Assembly (NCBI GenBank): GCA_002914845.1
Contig: JXTC01000030.1
Coordinates: 918,337 to 982,336 of the forward strand
DNA from: Trema orientale
Taxonomy: Eukaryota > Streptophyta > Magnoliopsida > Rosales > Cannabaceae
Length of the DNA: 64,000 bases
Direction of reading: 5' to 3'
This document shows positions 36,101 through 49,310 of this stretch, one piece after another. Every line of letters starts with the position of its first letter. The first letter of the stretch is position 1. The translations under genes and the position numbers were made by a program. The notes beneath the pieces were generated by a model. It saw nothing but the letters and a program-made list of their open reading frames with translations, searched no databases and was not told the origin of the DNA.

Positions 36101-39100
36101 AATGATAGGCTGGATGAATTATGTTTTTTCTGGTAGTATAATTATTCTGGCTGCACAGGTTATGAATCGTGGGTTGAGTTCTATACAAAGCCGTAAAGCT
36201 ATCAATATGATTTCCTATTTGAAGTATTTCTTCAATATTGTTGTCATTTTAATTCATTTCTTTATTCATCTTACTCTTTTTATATCTGGTTTAATCTTTC
36301 AGGATGCATTATACTCTGGAAATTGTAACAGAATTCGTATTCTATTGAGGTTCTTGACTGTTATGGTATGTAAGTTGCACTTCACACAATGATTGGTTAG
36401 TGGCAGTTGTCCTATCTGATAAATAGACTTATGTATTCAAGAAAACCCTGTAACTAATCCAAACTTATTTTGATGGTTTTGGACCTTGAATTTTATTCAT
36501 AGTACCTTCAGGAAGTGCATCAACTTGTTCTTTTCCATGATCCCATCTCGAACTTCTGTTAAGACCATTCGTACACCTGCTGCTGTTTTGTTTATCTATT
36601 GTTTGTCACAATGATTTGTTGGATGAATCAAAATTATTTTGATTTGTTCACTTTCACTATATTTTTATTGTATGTATGGGAATTCTTAATTTGTGTTTCC
36701 TGGCCTTTTGTCATTTGAAGGAAACCATTATTTATACTTGAGAAAAGTTACTTATGTTTCTCCATGAATGTTAGTCGGATTTCTGATTTTCTATTAACTT
36801 CTTGTTTGCCTGATTCCTTCCTGGGTGAATTCTTGTGTCCTGTAACTCCTATTGGCACCATTTATTAGTTTTTTTTTCTCTGTCTTTTCGTTACAACAGA
36901 TATAGAATTTCATATATTTTATTTGCACTTTTCTGTCAGAGAATGAAATAATTATCTTTTTCTTTTCTCATGGATACTTGTTGTGCATGCATAACCCCAT
37001 GCTGTTCCAAGGAATTTTATACTTTCATTAGTTGGAGATTAGTAGGTGTAATAAAAAGCAGTCTGAAGAAAGTATGGGGGTTTCCTAATTAGTAGTGTAT
37101 TTCTAATAAAGCTTGCTTAATTATGACTCTGGAGAGTGGAGGTCTTTAAGCTTCTTGCAGATCATTCAAACGTTAGCCAAGGATACATAACATCTTAGTC
37201 ATTCTGGTTTAGATCACTGCTGAGTTGTAGTATTGCTTGTATTGTTCACATACTATCAATTGTGACCTTTCTGTTTTTATTGTGATTGCTCTCTCTTCTA
37301 TAGATGTGCAGTAAAGTCCTCCAACCCAGTTCTCTGGTTGTTGTATTTGAAACATTATTATCATCAGCTGCCACAACAGTTGATGAGGAGAAGGGGAATC
37401 CATCCTGGCAGGCACGAGCTGACTTTTATATTATATGTATCTTATCTTGTCTCCCATGGGGAGGAGCAGAACTAAGCGAGGTATTATAATTTTTGTGCAT
37501 AATATACAGTTTCTCATTCAGGTGGTAATTGCAGTTTACCATGCATAATTTGCTGTAAAGAAAATTTGCAGAGATTGGGCATTGCTCTTAACATCATATC
37601 TACACTTGTTCTTGCTCTCTCTTTATGGTTACACAATATGTTTCATATTTGTCTAATTATGGACCTCTTGTGATTTCTGCGTATTCAATGGGTTTATATC
37701 TGTATTTCAAGTCAACAAGAAGTCATTTGTTTCCACCAATAGATATAAAGTTGCCTTGTGATATCTGTCCGTTTTTAAAGTATTGGCGTTGTTTTATTTT
37801 ATTATTCTCCCACCCCTATAAAGCTTATAGGAAAAAAATTGTATTAGGTGAGTTTTGTTGGTAAAGTGCCTTTCTTGTCTAGATGTTTTTACTTTTTACT
37901 TCCTCCTTTTTTTGGCACTTCTGATGGTATCCATTTTTTCACTTTTCCACTCTTGGTTGATAAGATGTCATATCAATATGCAGCAAGTTCCTGAGGAGAT
38001 TGAAAGAGTTATGGTTGGGATAGAAGCTTATTTGAGTATCAGAAGGCATAATTCTGAAGCTGGTTTGTCCTTTTTCGAAGATGATGATGAAAGTGAAAAA
38101 GCTAACAGCGATAAGGTACATATTTATCCAAATTATATGCTAATTTGAAGCATATTGCTTTTATCATTAGAATGTTGTGTAGTTGATCGGTGCTGTTATT
38201 TCCTGTATGTTCTGTTCTCTTTGTTTAGGTGGATCCTTGTTATATATGTTTATTTTTGGTGAAAATTTCCGCTACTTATCGAAAGAGTAAAAGAAGATAG
38301 ATCTTTCTTTTGGGTAAATAGGCTATGTTAGGGGTTATTGCATGTGTTATTGCAGTGTAGCACCTTCTGTGACATTCTACATGATTGTCAGACAAAGTGA
38401 TCTGTTGAATTGCTATTTATTTATTGCCATCTCTTAGAACAATTACTTTTTTTATTTCCCTCTAGCTACCATGCTTGCTTTTGTCCTAAGTTTTTGATTT
38501 GATATTTTTTCAGGACTTTTTGGAGGATTTGTGGGACCGGATTCAAGTTCTGTCTAGTAATGGATGGAAACTTGATAGTGGTAAATGCCCAAATCTTTGT
38601 TTTGTTTACATTGACAAAACAATATCTTTTCGCTGTTGATATGTTTACTTATCATTATCATTGTTTTTCTTGTAAGTTTGCCCATTTCGTTCGCAATTAT
38701 CATGTCCACTCTGTATAATTGTTGTAGAAAAATTCATACTGCTAGTTTAAGACTAAACCTTGTATGGTACTAGACAATTTATTCCTTAATGAAACTCGAA
38801 ATAGCCCTTTTTTTTCGCCCTTCCTCCTTTTCTACATGCTTTTCTTTTTTTTTTTTCTTTTCTTTTTTCTCAAAATAGTTGCAGGAGCTTTTTTGTGTTG
38901 ATCTGATTGTAATCTCAGCATGCCAATGATGCTTTACCTAGTTTTATACTACTTTTTTTTTTCCCTGATCAGTTTTATTCCAATGGTTTGTGCTAGTGCC
39001 TAGGCCACACCTCTCTTTTGAAGCACAGCTAGTTGCTGGAAAGTCTCACGAGTTGGGGCCCATCAGCTGTCCTGATCAACCTGATCCGCCTTCAACAACT

Positions 39101-42100
39101 TCTGGTGCAAGTTATGGTAAACAAAAGCATGATGCGGAGTTGAGATATCCTCAAAGGACACACAGGCTTAATATATTTCCTGCAAGCAAAACTGAGGTAG
39201 TTATCTAAGAGTTCAACAATTTCTATATGTTTACTTGTCCCTTGCAAACTTTTGAATTGCCAACTCCTGATTGTTTATTTAAGAAGTACCGAACGATTCA
39301 TTGATTATTTCATCTTAAACATAAATTTCTCATATTTTTTATTCTTGATCATTTTGTCCCGGTTCAAATGATAATGCTTTCTTCACATATTGCTGATATT
39401 ATATGGATGTAGACTGGTATTTTTGATCCATTCTATGACTGATTAAGAAAAAAGAGTAAGTAGCCTTTTTTGTAGTTGTTTTCTTCTATATAAAGGAAAA
39501 CAACCTTTCTTTGATTCTTTTGGTTTCTTATGACAAATATGTGTGTGTGTGTGTGTGTGTATGTAAAACCAGTATGTCTGATACTTTTGATTCAGCAAGT
39601 CAGCTTCTCTTGTTGTGATTGACAGGACATACAACCCGTAGATCGCTTTGTCATGGAAGAATATTTGCTGGATGTGCTGTTTTTCTTCAATGGCTGGTTC
39701 GTAGCACCTTTATTCTGTTAATTTGAGATAAATCATTTCAATACCTTTTTGCTGAGAAATGTACCTTTTTGGACTTCTCATTCCCTTGTTGTGATGTTTT
39801 ATTCTTTAGTTCTTGATTCTTATTTATTTATCTATTTATTAAAAGAAGGTGGGGAAAGGGAAATTCTGATTCCCCTCTACAAAAATTTGAAGATTAATCA
39901 GTTTTGTTTATGCCTAAATTAAGAAGATCAGAGGTCTGTTGGATAGAATCTGCTACTAGCTTATTCCAGGATCCTTTTTATATTTAGATTTTTTTCTTCC
40001 CCTCTCTTCTCAGAAGAGTACTTAGATTCTTTGCTTATCTAGGACGTTTGCCAAGATATCTTGTTTTTAGTTTTTGATTTTTTATTCTGGAAAATACTGA
40101 TGTGTTATCTTTCTGTTTGGTTGCTTATAACGTATTCTTCAACTTTATGTTGAATTGTACCGTGAAATTTGTTATCACAACTTTGATTGCCTATCAATTT
40201 TAATTTTTTTTCCTTTTGTTCATTATTGCAAAGCTAGTCGAAAAGAATGTGCTTCATTCATGGCTAGTCTGCCCGTGCCCTTCAGATATGAGTATATTAT
40301 GGCAGAGACAATTTTCTCTCAGGTAAGATTTCATAGAACTTGTCATTTTTTTATAACTTTGAAGAGTGCAGAATGACCAACTTCTTGTGATTTTACTGCT
40401 TCCTAGGAAAATGGGATGTTATTTAGATTTTTATTTTTTTAATCAGCGAAGTGGTGTGAAACTTCTTGCAATCATAGAAGGATGATTGATATTTGGTGGT
40501 CTATGCATAATTTTGGATTTCAGTGTACTTTAAGGCTGTAGATTTTTGTTTCTGTCTATTATGGGTGAAATTAGCACCATCTGGAAACTGAATTGTAATT
40601 CCATCTTGGTTGTACTTGGAAACTGAATTGCCACCTTGTGGTCTCAATAACTAACTCAGAGTGATTCGGGGGAAAGTCTCTTAGAGAGAGAGCCTCCTAT
40701 GTGGTTGGACCCAGCAGAATGAACGACATGCTTATGCTCCAATGCTCCTAGTTCCTATTGAAGTTGTGGAATTGAGGCTGCTGGAATACTAGCCTAACTT
40801 ATAACATGAAGTTCACTTTTATCTATAGGAGTTTTACTGTGCTTAATCCCAGATTGATTTTAAGATAGCGGTAGCACTTGAATTATTTTGTCTGTGGGAT
40901 TTGTTAATCTTATTTTATTTTCCAATGATATATTACATCTTTCTCCCAGTTACTTATGCTACCAGAACCTCCATTCAAGCCAATATATTACACACTGGTT
41001 ATTATCGACCTTTGTAAGGTAACATAAATTTTTATTCAAACAAAATATTATATTCCTTTTTACTTATATTTTTCTAGATGCAACTGTAACATTAATGAGC
41101 ACACAATCATGTTGTAATTTTAAGCATTCTGACTACATGATTAAAATTTCAGGCTCTTCCTGGGGCCTTCCCTGCAGTAGTAGCTGGTGCTGTTCGTGCT
41201 CTTTTTGAGAAAATAGCCGACTTAGATATGGAATGTCGGACCCGACTCATTCTTTGGTTTTCTCATCATCTGTAAGTAACAGCATCAGAGTATTTTTTGG
41301 GTGAAATGAGACATAACCACATTTTTTTGTCATGGAATCACAAAAATTGATGTCAATGTTGTTAGTTCCTGGTGAAATATTATAATTTCCCTGGTGAGAT
41401 GCTATTTGGTGGCACGATGCTGTTGATCTTTTTATAAAAGCTTATTTTTTACCTTTTAGTTTTCTTGTGGATTTAACTTTAATTGGAATTTTTTGGTTAG
41501 TTAATTCCTCTAGATTGAAGACATGAATTTTTTAGTTTAGAAAGTATAGAGGAAGAATGAATATTCAGCTCCCACTCTACATATTTTCAGAGAACAATCA
41601 GGGGAAGTTCATTCCATCTGAGAAAGAAAAAGTTTTGTATTTAGCTTTTGAGAGATCATTTGGCTTCATCATCCTGATTTTTGGATGTGACCATGAAGTT
41701 ATGGGTATTCTGTAAAGGATAAAGGAATATAAGAATACATATCTTGAATGAGTTTCAGAGTAAATAATGAGATGCGTGTTTTTTTTTTTTTTTTGGTAAT
41801 TCAATGTGATGTGTATTTGGTGAAGTGAAAGGTCACTTTTTCTATACAGATTTAAAATACTTCAGATTTGTGTGATCTGTTCGAGTAATCAAATCATGTA
41901 TACTTTTAGTGTTTTATTTTTAACGGATGAGTTGTGTATGGTTTGAAGTCTGTTGCTGTGGATGGATGTATATAATACATGTACACCTGTTCACATGCTC
42001 GGTTTTGTGTGTGAGGACACAAAATATCTGGCGCAATGACGCTTGAAGGAGGAAATACTTCTACGTTTCCTTGCATGCAGCATTTAGAATATTTATCCAT

Positions 42101-45100
42101 TACTCTTAGGTAGGTCTTAGCATGATAACTGGATAATATGAACTAAGTGTCAAATTATATCAACAGAAATAGAAATTTACACAGAAGTACCATATTTTAA
42201 CTTATTATCTGCATGATAGATCTTTCTGGTAAAGAAAGGTTGGATATGTTGGTTTTACTGCATCTAGTAATGGATTCCTGACCATGCAGATCAAACTTTC
42301 AGTTTATTTGGCACTGGGAAGAGTGGGCTTATGTTTTGGACCTCCCAAAGTGGGCCCCTCAACGTGTATTTGTTCAGGAAGTTTTGGAAAGAGAAGTCCG
42401 TTTATCTTACTGGGACAAAGTTAAGCAGGTAACTGTCATGCTCAAATCAGTTAGTTTTCCATGCAAAAAATAGGCAGTAGATTTTTCAGACCATGGTATT
42501 AGTAACTTTGATAGTGAACTTTTAGCACCCTTTTCCGCGAGCAGAATTAGATTTCTACCACCAGTATCACTAATTGAAATTGCCACCTTTCTCTGCTTCT
42601 GCTCATACCCAGTGCAATTTGTTCACTCTCTACCGATAAGTAGTGCATAAGAAAGAACAGAGCTGTGGGTACCGAAACTGATGTTATGAAAGAGACTGGT
42701 TCTCTTATTTACTATTATATAAAAGGGAGCAAGTACAATAGAGACTTTTTTTTATTCCCTATCAATAGGGAAACCAATATGAACCGTTAGATTTCAATAC
42801 GATGGTTATAATTAATTTCGTTGGAACGAATTTAAATGAAAATTAAATGATAGTGTTTATTTTTTTCTAACTATTAGAGTGATATCTTACGGTCAATGTT
42901 CGTTTCTCTGTCAATAGAGAATAAAATATTCTGACTATACTAGCATCCATCTATATTTTTCAAATATCGCACTAAGCCTGTTTGCTAACATGGTTTCACT
43001 TTTTGTCATGTATTTCTTTCTTGATATTTGTCTATAGAGTGTTGAGAATGCCCCTGGTTTAGAAGAGTTACTCCCTCCCAAGGGTGGACCAAACTTTGAA
43101 ATCAGAGCTGAAGAAAATGGTGAACAATATGCACTTTCTGCTGACCTTAAAAACTTGGTGAAAGGAAGAGCAACAGCTCGAGAAATGATTTTATGGATAG
43201 AAGAAAGCGTATTTCCTGTTCATGGATTGGAAGTTACACTCAAAGTGGTTGTCCAAACTCTCCTTGATATAGGATCTAAAAGTTTCACTCACCTAATTAC
43301 TGTTCTGGAGAGATATGGACAAGTTATTGCAAAAATTTGTCCTGACCAAGATAGGCAACTCATGTTAATCACAGAAATAGGTTCTTACTGGAAGAACAAT
43401 GCGCAAATGACTGCTATAGCAATTGATAGGATGATGGGTTACCGGCTTTTATCTAATTTATCCATAGTAAGATGGGTCTTCTCTCCGGAAAATATTGATC
43501 AGTTTCACACTTCAGATCGTCCATGGGAGGTACAGCTCCATGCTATTTTTCACTTGCTTTCTTTCTTTTTTGTTTTTTGTTCGTTTGTTTGCTTGTTTTT
43601 TTTTAAGTCATTATTAAATGATTAAAAATAGAAAATCCCAGATGCCTATAAATATGGATGTTCATACAGGTTCTAAGGAATGCAGTGAGCAAGACATACA
43701 ACCGTATATGTGATCTGAGGAAAGAAATATTGACTTTGAAGAAGACTATTGTATCAGCAGAAGAAACAGCTGCAAAGGCCAGAGCAGAATTGGAGACTGC
43801 TGAGTCAAAGCTCACACTAGTGGATGGTGAACCTGTTCTTGGAGACAACCCAGTGAAGTTAAAGCGTTTAAAATCATACGCTGAGAAGGCAAAAGAGGAG
43901 GAGGTGTCAGTTCGTGAGTCTTTAGAGGCTAAGGAGGCTCTTCTTGCACGAGCTCTTGACGAAATTGAGGTACATTTCTTTGTGAGGATAAGTTAAAAGA
44001 TTCCAGAAACTCTATTACTAGACAGCCCCAGGGTGCATTTGCTCAGGTTATGGGCCGGAGGTGCACATTTCTCAGAAGGAATTTCTATACACAATCTTCC
44101 TTTTAGCCAGCCTGATGGCGTCGTGATTGCATAGATTATTTTATCACGAGTTTTGCAATTTTGTTTTTGGCCATTTTTGTTCTATTGATTCCTTGTATGT
44201 CAGATAATAAATTAAGTTGGTTACTTAGGGAGCATTTGGTAAAAGATTCGAATCCTATTCTACAAATCCAGAAACAGTTTTCATGTTGAAAGTTGGAAGG
44301 ATAAAACAAAACAGCTTTCATATATTTTATCCTTCTGACTTTCTACATGAAAGTTGTTTTTGGATTTGTAGAATATGATTTGAATCTTATACCAAATGCG
44401 CCTTTAGTTTCTTCATCTTCCCTCCTCCTAAAGGATATTTTCGTTTCCCCTGTCCTTAGTTTTTCATTTAGATTTTCCTCTTCTTCAGTAAAGTGTTGTT
44501 ACCATGTTTTTCTTCACCTCCTATTTTCCCCTTTAGTTCTTCCGTATTGATAACTGTTGGCATGTCCAGGCATTGTTCCTCTCCTTGTATAAAAACTTCT
44601 CCAGTTTGCTGATGGAACGTCTGCCAGATGCATCCAGAGTTAAAACATTGCAGGAACTGAAGTCTATCTCTGCAGATTCCATGGCTGTTGACCTTGAAGA
44701 AGCGTCAACAATGGAGGTGGATGATGAGAATGCAAGGCCTAAAACAAGGTTTTTTAACCCTTCACTTAAAAAAGAATAGTTCCTAGCTTTTTGAAATCAG
44801 TTGTAATTATGTCCAACTAAAAGAGTGTTAATTTTGGCAGGCAATTGAATGGTGAGAAGAAAAGCAATGTATATAATATAGGTGAAAAAGAGCAATGGTG
44901 TTTATCGACTTTGGGCTATCTCAAGGCCTTTTCAAGGCAATACGCTTCTGAGGTAAAAACAATTTTGAAGCTCCTGCCACTTCTGTTACTTTCTCTGACT
45001 CTCATTGAGTAAATAACTTCGTTAACTTATGCTATGGAGTACCCTAGAATGTAAAAATTTCTTGTTCCCATTTTAGTACATTTCGAAAGTGGCATGTATA

Positions 45101-45941
45101 TTGTACCTGTTAGAGCAAAGATGTGGTTTTCTGGTACCTGCACGTTCCAGAGTACCAAAAATATGTATGTATGCATGTAGTCTCGTTAAATAATTAATTT
45201 TGAGTATACTGTGAAATTAATGTTGGAGGACGACCTAGATTTGTTCTTCAGAGGCAGAATAGTATTTATGGGAGCATTCAAATATCCCTTTTAGTGTACC
45301 TTTCAGATTTTTAATCTATTAGGTACAATAGGCAATATACTGAGAATTGTAGTTCATGATTTGCCTGCTGCTGAATCTTGGAGTTGTCCAAAAATGCTAG
45401 TGTTTCTGCCAAAAGGTCAATTTCTGATTAAAAAAATATAGTATTTCCTTCTAAATCTAACTTATTGTGCTTTGTGCAATGCATCAAAAATATGGTAGGT
45501 GGTTAGAGAGCCCGGTTGTATATCCTGCAGTTTTAGGGTCATGGTGGTTATTGTAGTTTCCATAATTTAACGGGGATGACTTATGGACTTTCTTTTTTTT
45601 CTTCTTCTTTTTCTTTTTTTTTTTTTTTTTTTTTTTTTTNGTTTTGTTCATAAAAATTTTGAAGCTACGAAACATTGAGGTCTGAAAATTGTTCATTTCA
45701 AATGGCAGGAATCTTTTTTTTTTCTTTTTTTTTTTTTTTTTGGAGCTACTGACTTCTGGCATTTCATATCGTTTACCATAAATTTACATGTATCGTTCTG
45801 ATTTTTCCCCCTTTGTTGGGTAACTGGCAGATATGGCCTCACATTGAGAAGTTGGAGGCAGAGATACTAACAGAAAATGTTCATCCCCTTATCCGAAAAG
45901 CAGTTTATTGTGGACTACGTCGTCCCATCACTGCAGTGTAA
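33140..45941 (+). CDS. ABH1: Nuclear cap-binding protein subunit 1 (CBP80/ABH1), 19 coding exons
   Basis: Large subunit of the nuclear cap-binding complex. With CBP20 it binds the 5' cap of new transcripts and aids splicing, pri-miRNA processing and export; Arabidopsis loss gives ABA hypersensitivity. Coding exons: 33140-33223, 33398-33457, 33612-33668, 35196-35267, 36303-36365, 37304-37480, 37984-38115, 38514-38580, 38997-39196, 39626-39696, 40238-40322, 40950-41018, 41153-41271, 42290-42428, 43038-43529, 43670-43969, 44570-44748, 44841-44952, 45831-45941. All have GT-AG borders, and the sum of 2589 nt gives 862 residues (Arabidopsis protein 848). It starts MSSWKSLLLRIGDKSPDYPT. Landmarks: LLQCAEQLPHKIPLYGTL (N-terminal MIF4G), VVFETLLSSAATTVDEEKGN, VPRPHLSFEAQLVAGK, LPGAFPAVVAGAVRALFEK, LILWFSHHL, DIGSKSFTHLITVLERYGQV and EQWCLSTLGYLKAFSRQYAS. 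No lesion is seen, so it appears functional. Confidence 0.95.
34159..34866. repeat. Perfect 354-bp tandem duplication in CBP80 intron 3
   Basis: Unit 1 (about 34159-34512) and unit 2 (about 34513-34866) begin tatgtatgagtaaac and end ccagttttttac. I saw no mismatch between them. Inside each unit a smaller gtaataagtgat-ga-gtagaa block is itself doubled. The lack of divergence means a very recent duplication or an assembly error. Confidence 0.85.
39540..39562. repeat. GT microsatellite in CBP80 intron 9
   Basis: A run of about 11 gt units, uninterrupted, lies within an intron. No functional claim is made. Confidence 0.85.
42751..42928. mobile_element. Short MITE in CBP80 intron 14
   Basis: The ends attccctatcaatagggaaac and (inverse) attctctattgacagagaaac pair over about 40 bp, extending into gaaccgttagat / gaccgtaagat. 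It is non-coding and AT-rich inside. No target duplication could be fixed. Confidence 0.55.
44228..44403. mobile_element. Near-palindromic Tourist-like MITE in CBP80 intron 16
   Basis: Left arm (44228-44307: gggagcatttggtaaaagat...) and right arm (44323-44403: ...atcttataccaaatgcgcc) are inverted with only a few mismatches over about 75 bp, leaving a loop of about 15-20 bp. TTA lies at 44225-44227 and 44404-44406, fitting a Harbinger/Tourist target. As part of the CBP80 pre-mRNA it would fold into a long hairpin. Confidence 0.75.
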
Positions 45942-47721
45942 GTTGGTTGATTATATCATAACTCAAATTCAAGGACAAGTTAATTTATGTAAATGAAGCT
46001 ATTGGATGGATTAGGTGAAAATTGAAGTTAGCTGCGGGAGTGTATGACCTGAAAAGGCAATTAATTAGTGCAATGGGACCTATTTGTACAACATTGTCCA
46101 TGTAACGATGAGAATTTAGGATTAGCATTATGCAAACTTAAGCTCTAGTTACTAATATATCTTTGGCCAAGATGTGACAGGTTTATTTTTGTCTTTTTTT
46201 CTTTTTTTTAAAAAAAAATGCGACAGGTTTTACCATTTGTACCCTGCAAAAGATAAAAGCAAATTGCTATAGTTTATTTGTTTCTTTTATTTTTTTTTTT
46301 AAGGAAATTTTGCTGTAGTTTGAGTATTCTCCTACTTAGTGGTACGAGTTTTTCTTCTTCACCCCCTTATTCTCTCTTCCTCAAGGTTCCTGAGAACGAG
46401 TTGATGGCAGTTTTTATCTTTGTTCAGGGATAATAGTCTTTTAAGGGTGAGATTTTTCGTCTTACAATAGTTTAGTCTATCCTAAAAGCATATTTGTTCA
46501 AATAATAAGTAGCATCTGAAAAAAGAAACAAACCATAATCATCAACGACGATAAATCTATTTCAATTTACAAATTAGATAATGTAAAACAGATGAACAAG
46601 GCATAAATATTCTATTGTAATTCTAAACGAGGTANNNNGCTGATAGATGGTTGAAAGAAAAGGATCTCTATTTAATTGCTTTTCACCAACTTAGGTGTTC
46701 AGCTCAAGACTTTACTAGGCAAGTTGCTTTATAATTATTGAAACGCACTTAAAGTTCAAATGCATATATAATGAAAAAAAAAAAAAGAAAAGAAAAAAAC
46801 CGATAGACAAATATGAATCTTCCACGCAAATGAAACTATGGACGGGAGCGGACAAAACATGCATGTTTTTTTTTTTTCTTTTTCTTCGCCTTCTAGTTTA
46901 TTCAGATGTTTGGAATGGAATATTTTTCAAAGAAATATTATTAATGTTGGAAGAGATTGATTGTATAGATGAAGGGAGATTGATTGAATAGTTTCAGGGA
47001 GGGAGAGAGAACGGTTTCGGGAGTGACTGTTACTAAAGATGATGGCAGTTGTGATTTCGGCTCTTGCTCAAAACTACTAATGATACATTTATGGCATAAA
47101 AAATTATTTAACTGCTCTGTTTGTCATCTTAAAGACTTGTCAATGGACTAATACGAGAAGGTTTAGATGTTAATCATCCATTTTTCTTTCGCTTGAAGTA
47201 CCCTTTATATGTCTTATGTTGTGTTTAGTAGCGTTTAGGGCAGTCACCAATGCTTGCGAATCACTTATATAGTTCATGGTCAAGTACTTTTGGCATGGGT
47301 TCCAATGGAGTTTTGTATCTATATTATGATTTATTTGACCAGCGTCACGTGTTACACAAATACATGTTATTGGCACCCTTCGCTTGATTTGTGCCTCTGC
47401 GTTATCTCATCGTGGAAGGAAGTTTGGATTGCATTTGCCGCTTCCTTAATTTCATGTGAAATGGTACAACGTCTAATATAGTCACGTTTTTGGCATCATC
47501 GACTACAAATTACATTTCAATTGATTTGAAAAATGGTTTATTTGACCTTTTTTTTTTTTTTGAAGTGAGGTGGAGCTGAGTGTTCGACCTTGGGATTCTC
47601 TATATTAAGAGAAAGTGTTACCCGTCTTACTTGTAACTTGTAGCCACATTTTGAACTACTTAGATGATCACAACTTTCAAGCAAAAAAAAAAAAATGGTC
47701 ACAAATTTATGTTAAAGTCTT
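45942..47721. other. CBP80 3' flank and intergenic DNA
   Basis: It contains the CBP80 3' UTR (unresolved end), T- and A-tracts, and a 4-base N gap at 46635-46638. No gene is recognised. The short frames at 47170-47480 lack codon structure or similarity that I can name. Confidence 0.45.
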
Positions 47722-48092
47722 TTAAGGGTAAATTGTGAAATATCCGAAACTTTGGATGTTTTTCAATTTTAACCTTAAGATTTGATTTAAGCAAAATAAT
47801 ATTCGAGATTAAGAATTTCTGAAAATTGATACATTTGACTGACTTTTAACTAATTTTAGTTAGAAAAAGACAATAATACTCTTCTTTAAAACTGGGTTAA
47901 TGCTTATTATTCTCCTTAATTTAAAGGGTATTATTATCTTTTCAATGCCAAATTATTCAAGAGTCAACCTAGTATATCAATTTTCACAAATTCTTAATTT
48001 TATGGTACTATTTTGTAGTGTCCAAACTTCGGGATTTAAACTACAAAACACTTAAACATCATGATATTTTTTTTCGCAATTTATCCTTTTGA
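47722..48092. mobile_element. Long inverted-repeat (foldback) element
   Basis: Left arm from 47722 (agggtaaattgtgaaatatcc, ...gaatttctgaaaattgat) pairs with the right arm up to 48092 (...atcaattttcacaaattctt, gcaatttatcctttt) over about 140 bp. It has no coding sequence. It resembles the long-TIR element at 202-808 in design. Confidence 0.6.
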
Positions 48093-48189
48093 TAGGGGAT
48101 TTTCTTTCGGTGAAAAAAATGTTTTACCTTTCATGTAACACATTTTATGCTGTTACCAGAGTATGTATGTACAAATATGGGAAAATTAC

Positions 48190-48600
48190 ATAATAAACCC
48201 TAAATTTTAACTTTTTCACAAGAATCCTATAGCTTGAAAAAATTATAATCCAAACCTCTGATTTTGAATTTTTTTTTTCGAATTCCCCTAACGACACAAA
48301 AGGTTAAAATTACTTAATGGAAACACGAACTTACAAAAAAATACGAACCTAAAAATCGTGAAAGAAGAAGCTAAAATTTGACCATTTATATGGCTATTTA
48401 ATTAAGCAATATTTTATCTTGTTTAGTAATTCTTTTAGGTTTATAATTTTTTTAGTCGAGTCATTTTATTGTTTATGAAGGACAAATTTGCATTTTGGTT
48501 TACTAATTTTGATAAGTTGTGTCGACTAGAAGAAAATTGAAAAAAAAAATCAAAGATTTGAATTGTTATCTTTCAAAATACAAGGTTTTTGTGCAAAAAG
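48190..48600. mobile_element. Long inverted-repeat (foldback) element
   Basis: The left arm (cacaagaatcctatagcttg, cctctgattttgaatttttt) and the right arm (aaaaaaaatcaaagatttg, caaggtttttgtgcaaaaag) are imperfect inverses. It is non-coding and lies only about 100 bp from the previous foldback element. Boundaries are approximate. Confidence 0.5.
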
Positions 48601-48779
48601 GAAAATAGATGTTACTTTGACCTTATCATCCCTAAATTAGTCAAGGAAAAAAGACACCCAGTACTGAGTTTTGTAAAATATTGCTACAAATACGGTCCTC
48701 TGTGTTTTACTTATTTTCATATGGTATTAAGAAAAATACCAAGAAAAAGATTACACGGTGATAAGAGTTTTTCTCGTAG

Positions 48780-49025
48780 TAATAATGGAGGATCGGCTTT
48801 TAATTTGAGAATTTTGCACATTCACTCACGATGCCATAGAAGAGATGGTCGACGATTCCTATTAAGACTGCTACGCCGTCACCGAGATGCTTTTCCATGG
48901 TGTCGGAGATATCTCCATTGATTCGGAGTTCTTCGCTAACATCCATGGCCTCTGTGAGCACGACTTCAACTCTCTGGTCTGGGACCATTTTCTTTGAGCT
49001 CTCGAGGGGGCAAGTAACCAATTTT
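48780..49025 (+). other. GC-richer patch with codon-like structure, unrecognised
   Basis: This is an island of ordinary base composition in AT-rich DNA. A + strand frame reads DAIEEMVDDSY, then after one stop DCYAVTEMLFHGVGDISIDS, EFFANIHGLCEHDFNSL and VWDHFL. It looks like a decayed exon. I do not recognise the family. It may belong with the relic at 49311-49500, since both are on + and about 300 bp apart. Confidence 0.3.
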
Positions 49026-49310
49026 ATGATTTTTGTTTAATAAAGCCTTGAAGTGAGGACTTGTTGGTTCGACCCAATCAGGTGGACCTAAAACCAAAAA
49101 AATTTCTGAGTTCAAACCCCCATTTCTTGCTGTGAGAACCACATGAGATTTTTCCTAACGCAATGAGATAAGCATCCATTACATTGATTCTTCTGAGCAC
49201 TCTTTACTCCCTTTCAATAAGATTTTACTTCTTATTTATTTGTTTTCTCTCATTTTTAATAAAAAAAATATAGGAAGATTTAGAAGAAGCTCTGTAAAGC
49301 CTTGAATAAT

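Noticed and set aside
45484-45762. Lysine-rich minus-strand frame
   Set aside because: It is a translation of poly-T tracts around an N at 45640; low complexity.
49060-49145. SINE-like B-box sequence (ggttcgaccc)
   Set aside because: Only a single short match with no A box, tail or target duplication; not enough to call a SINE.
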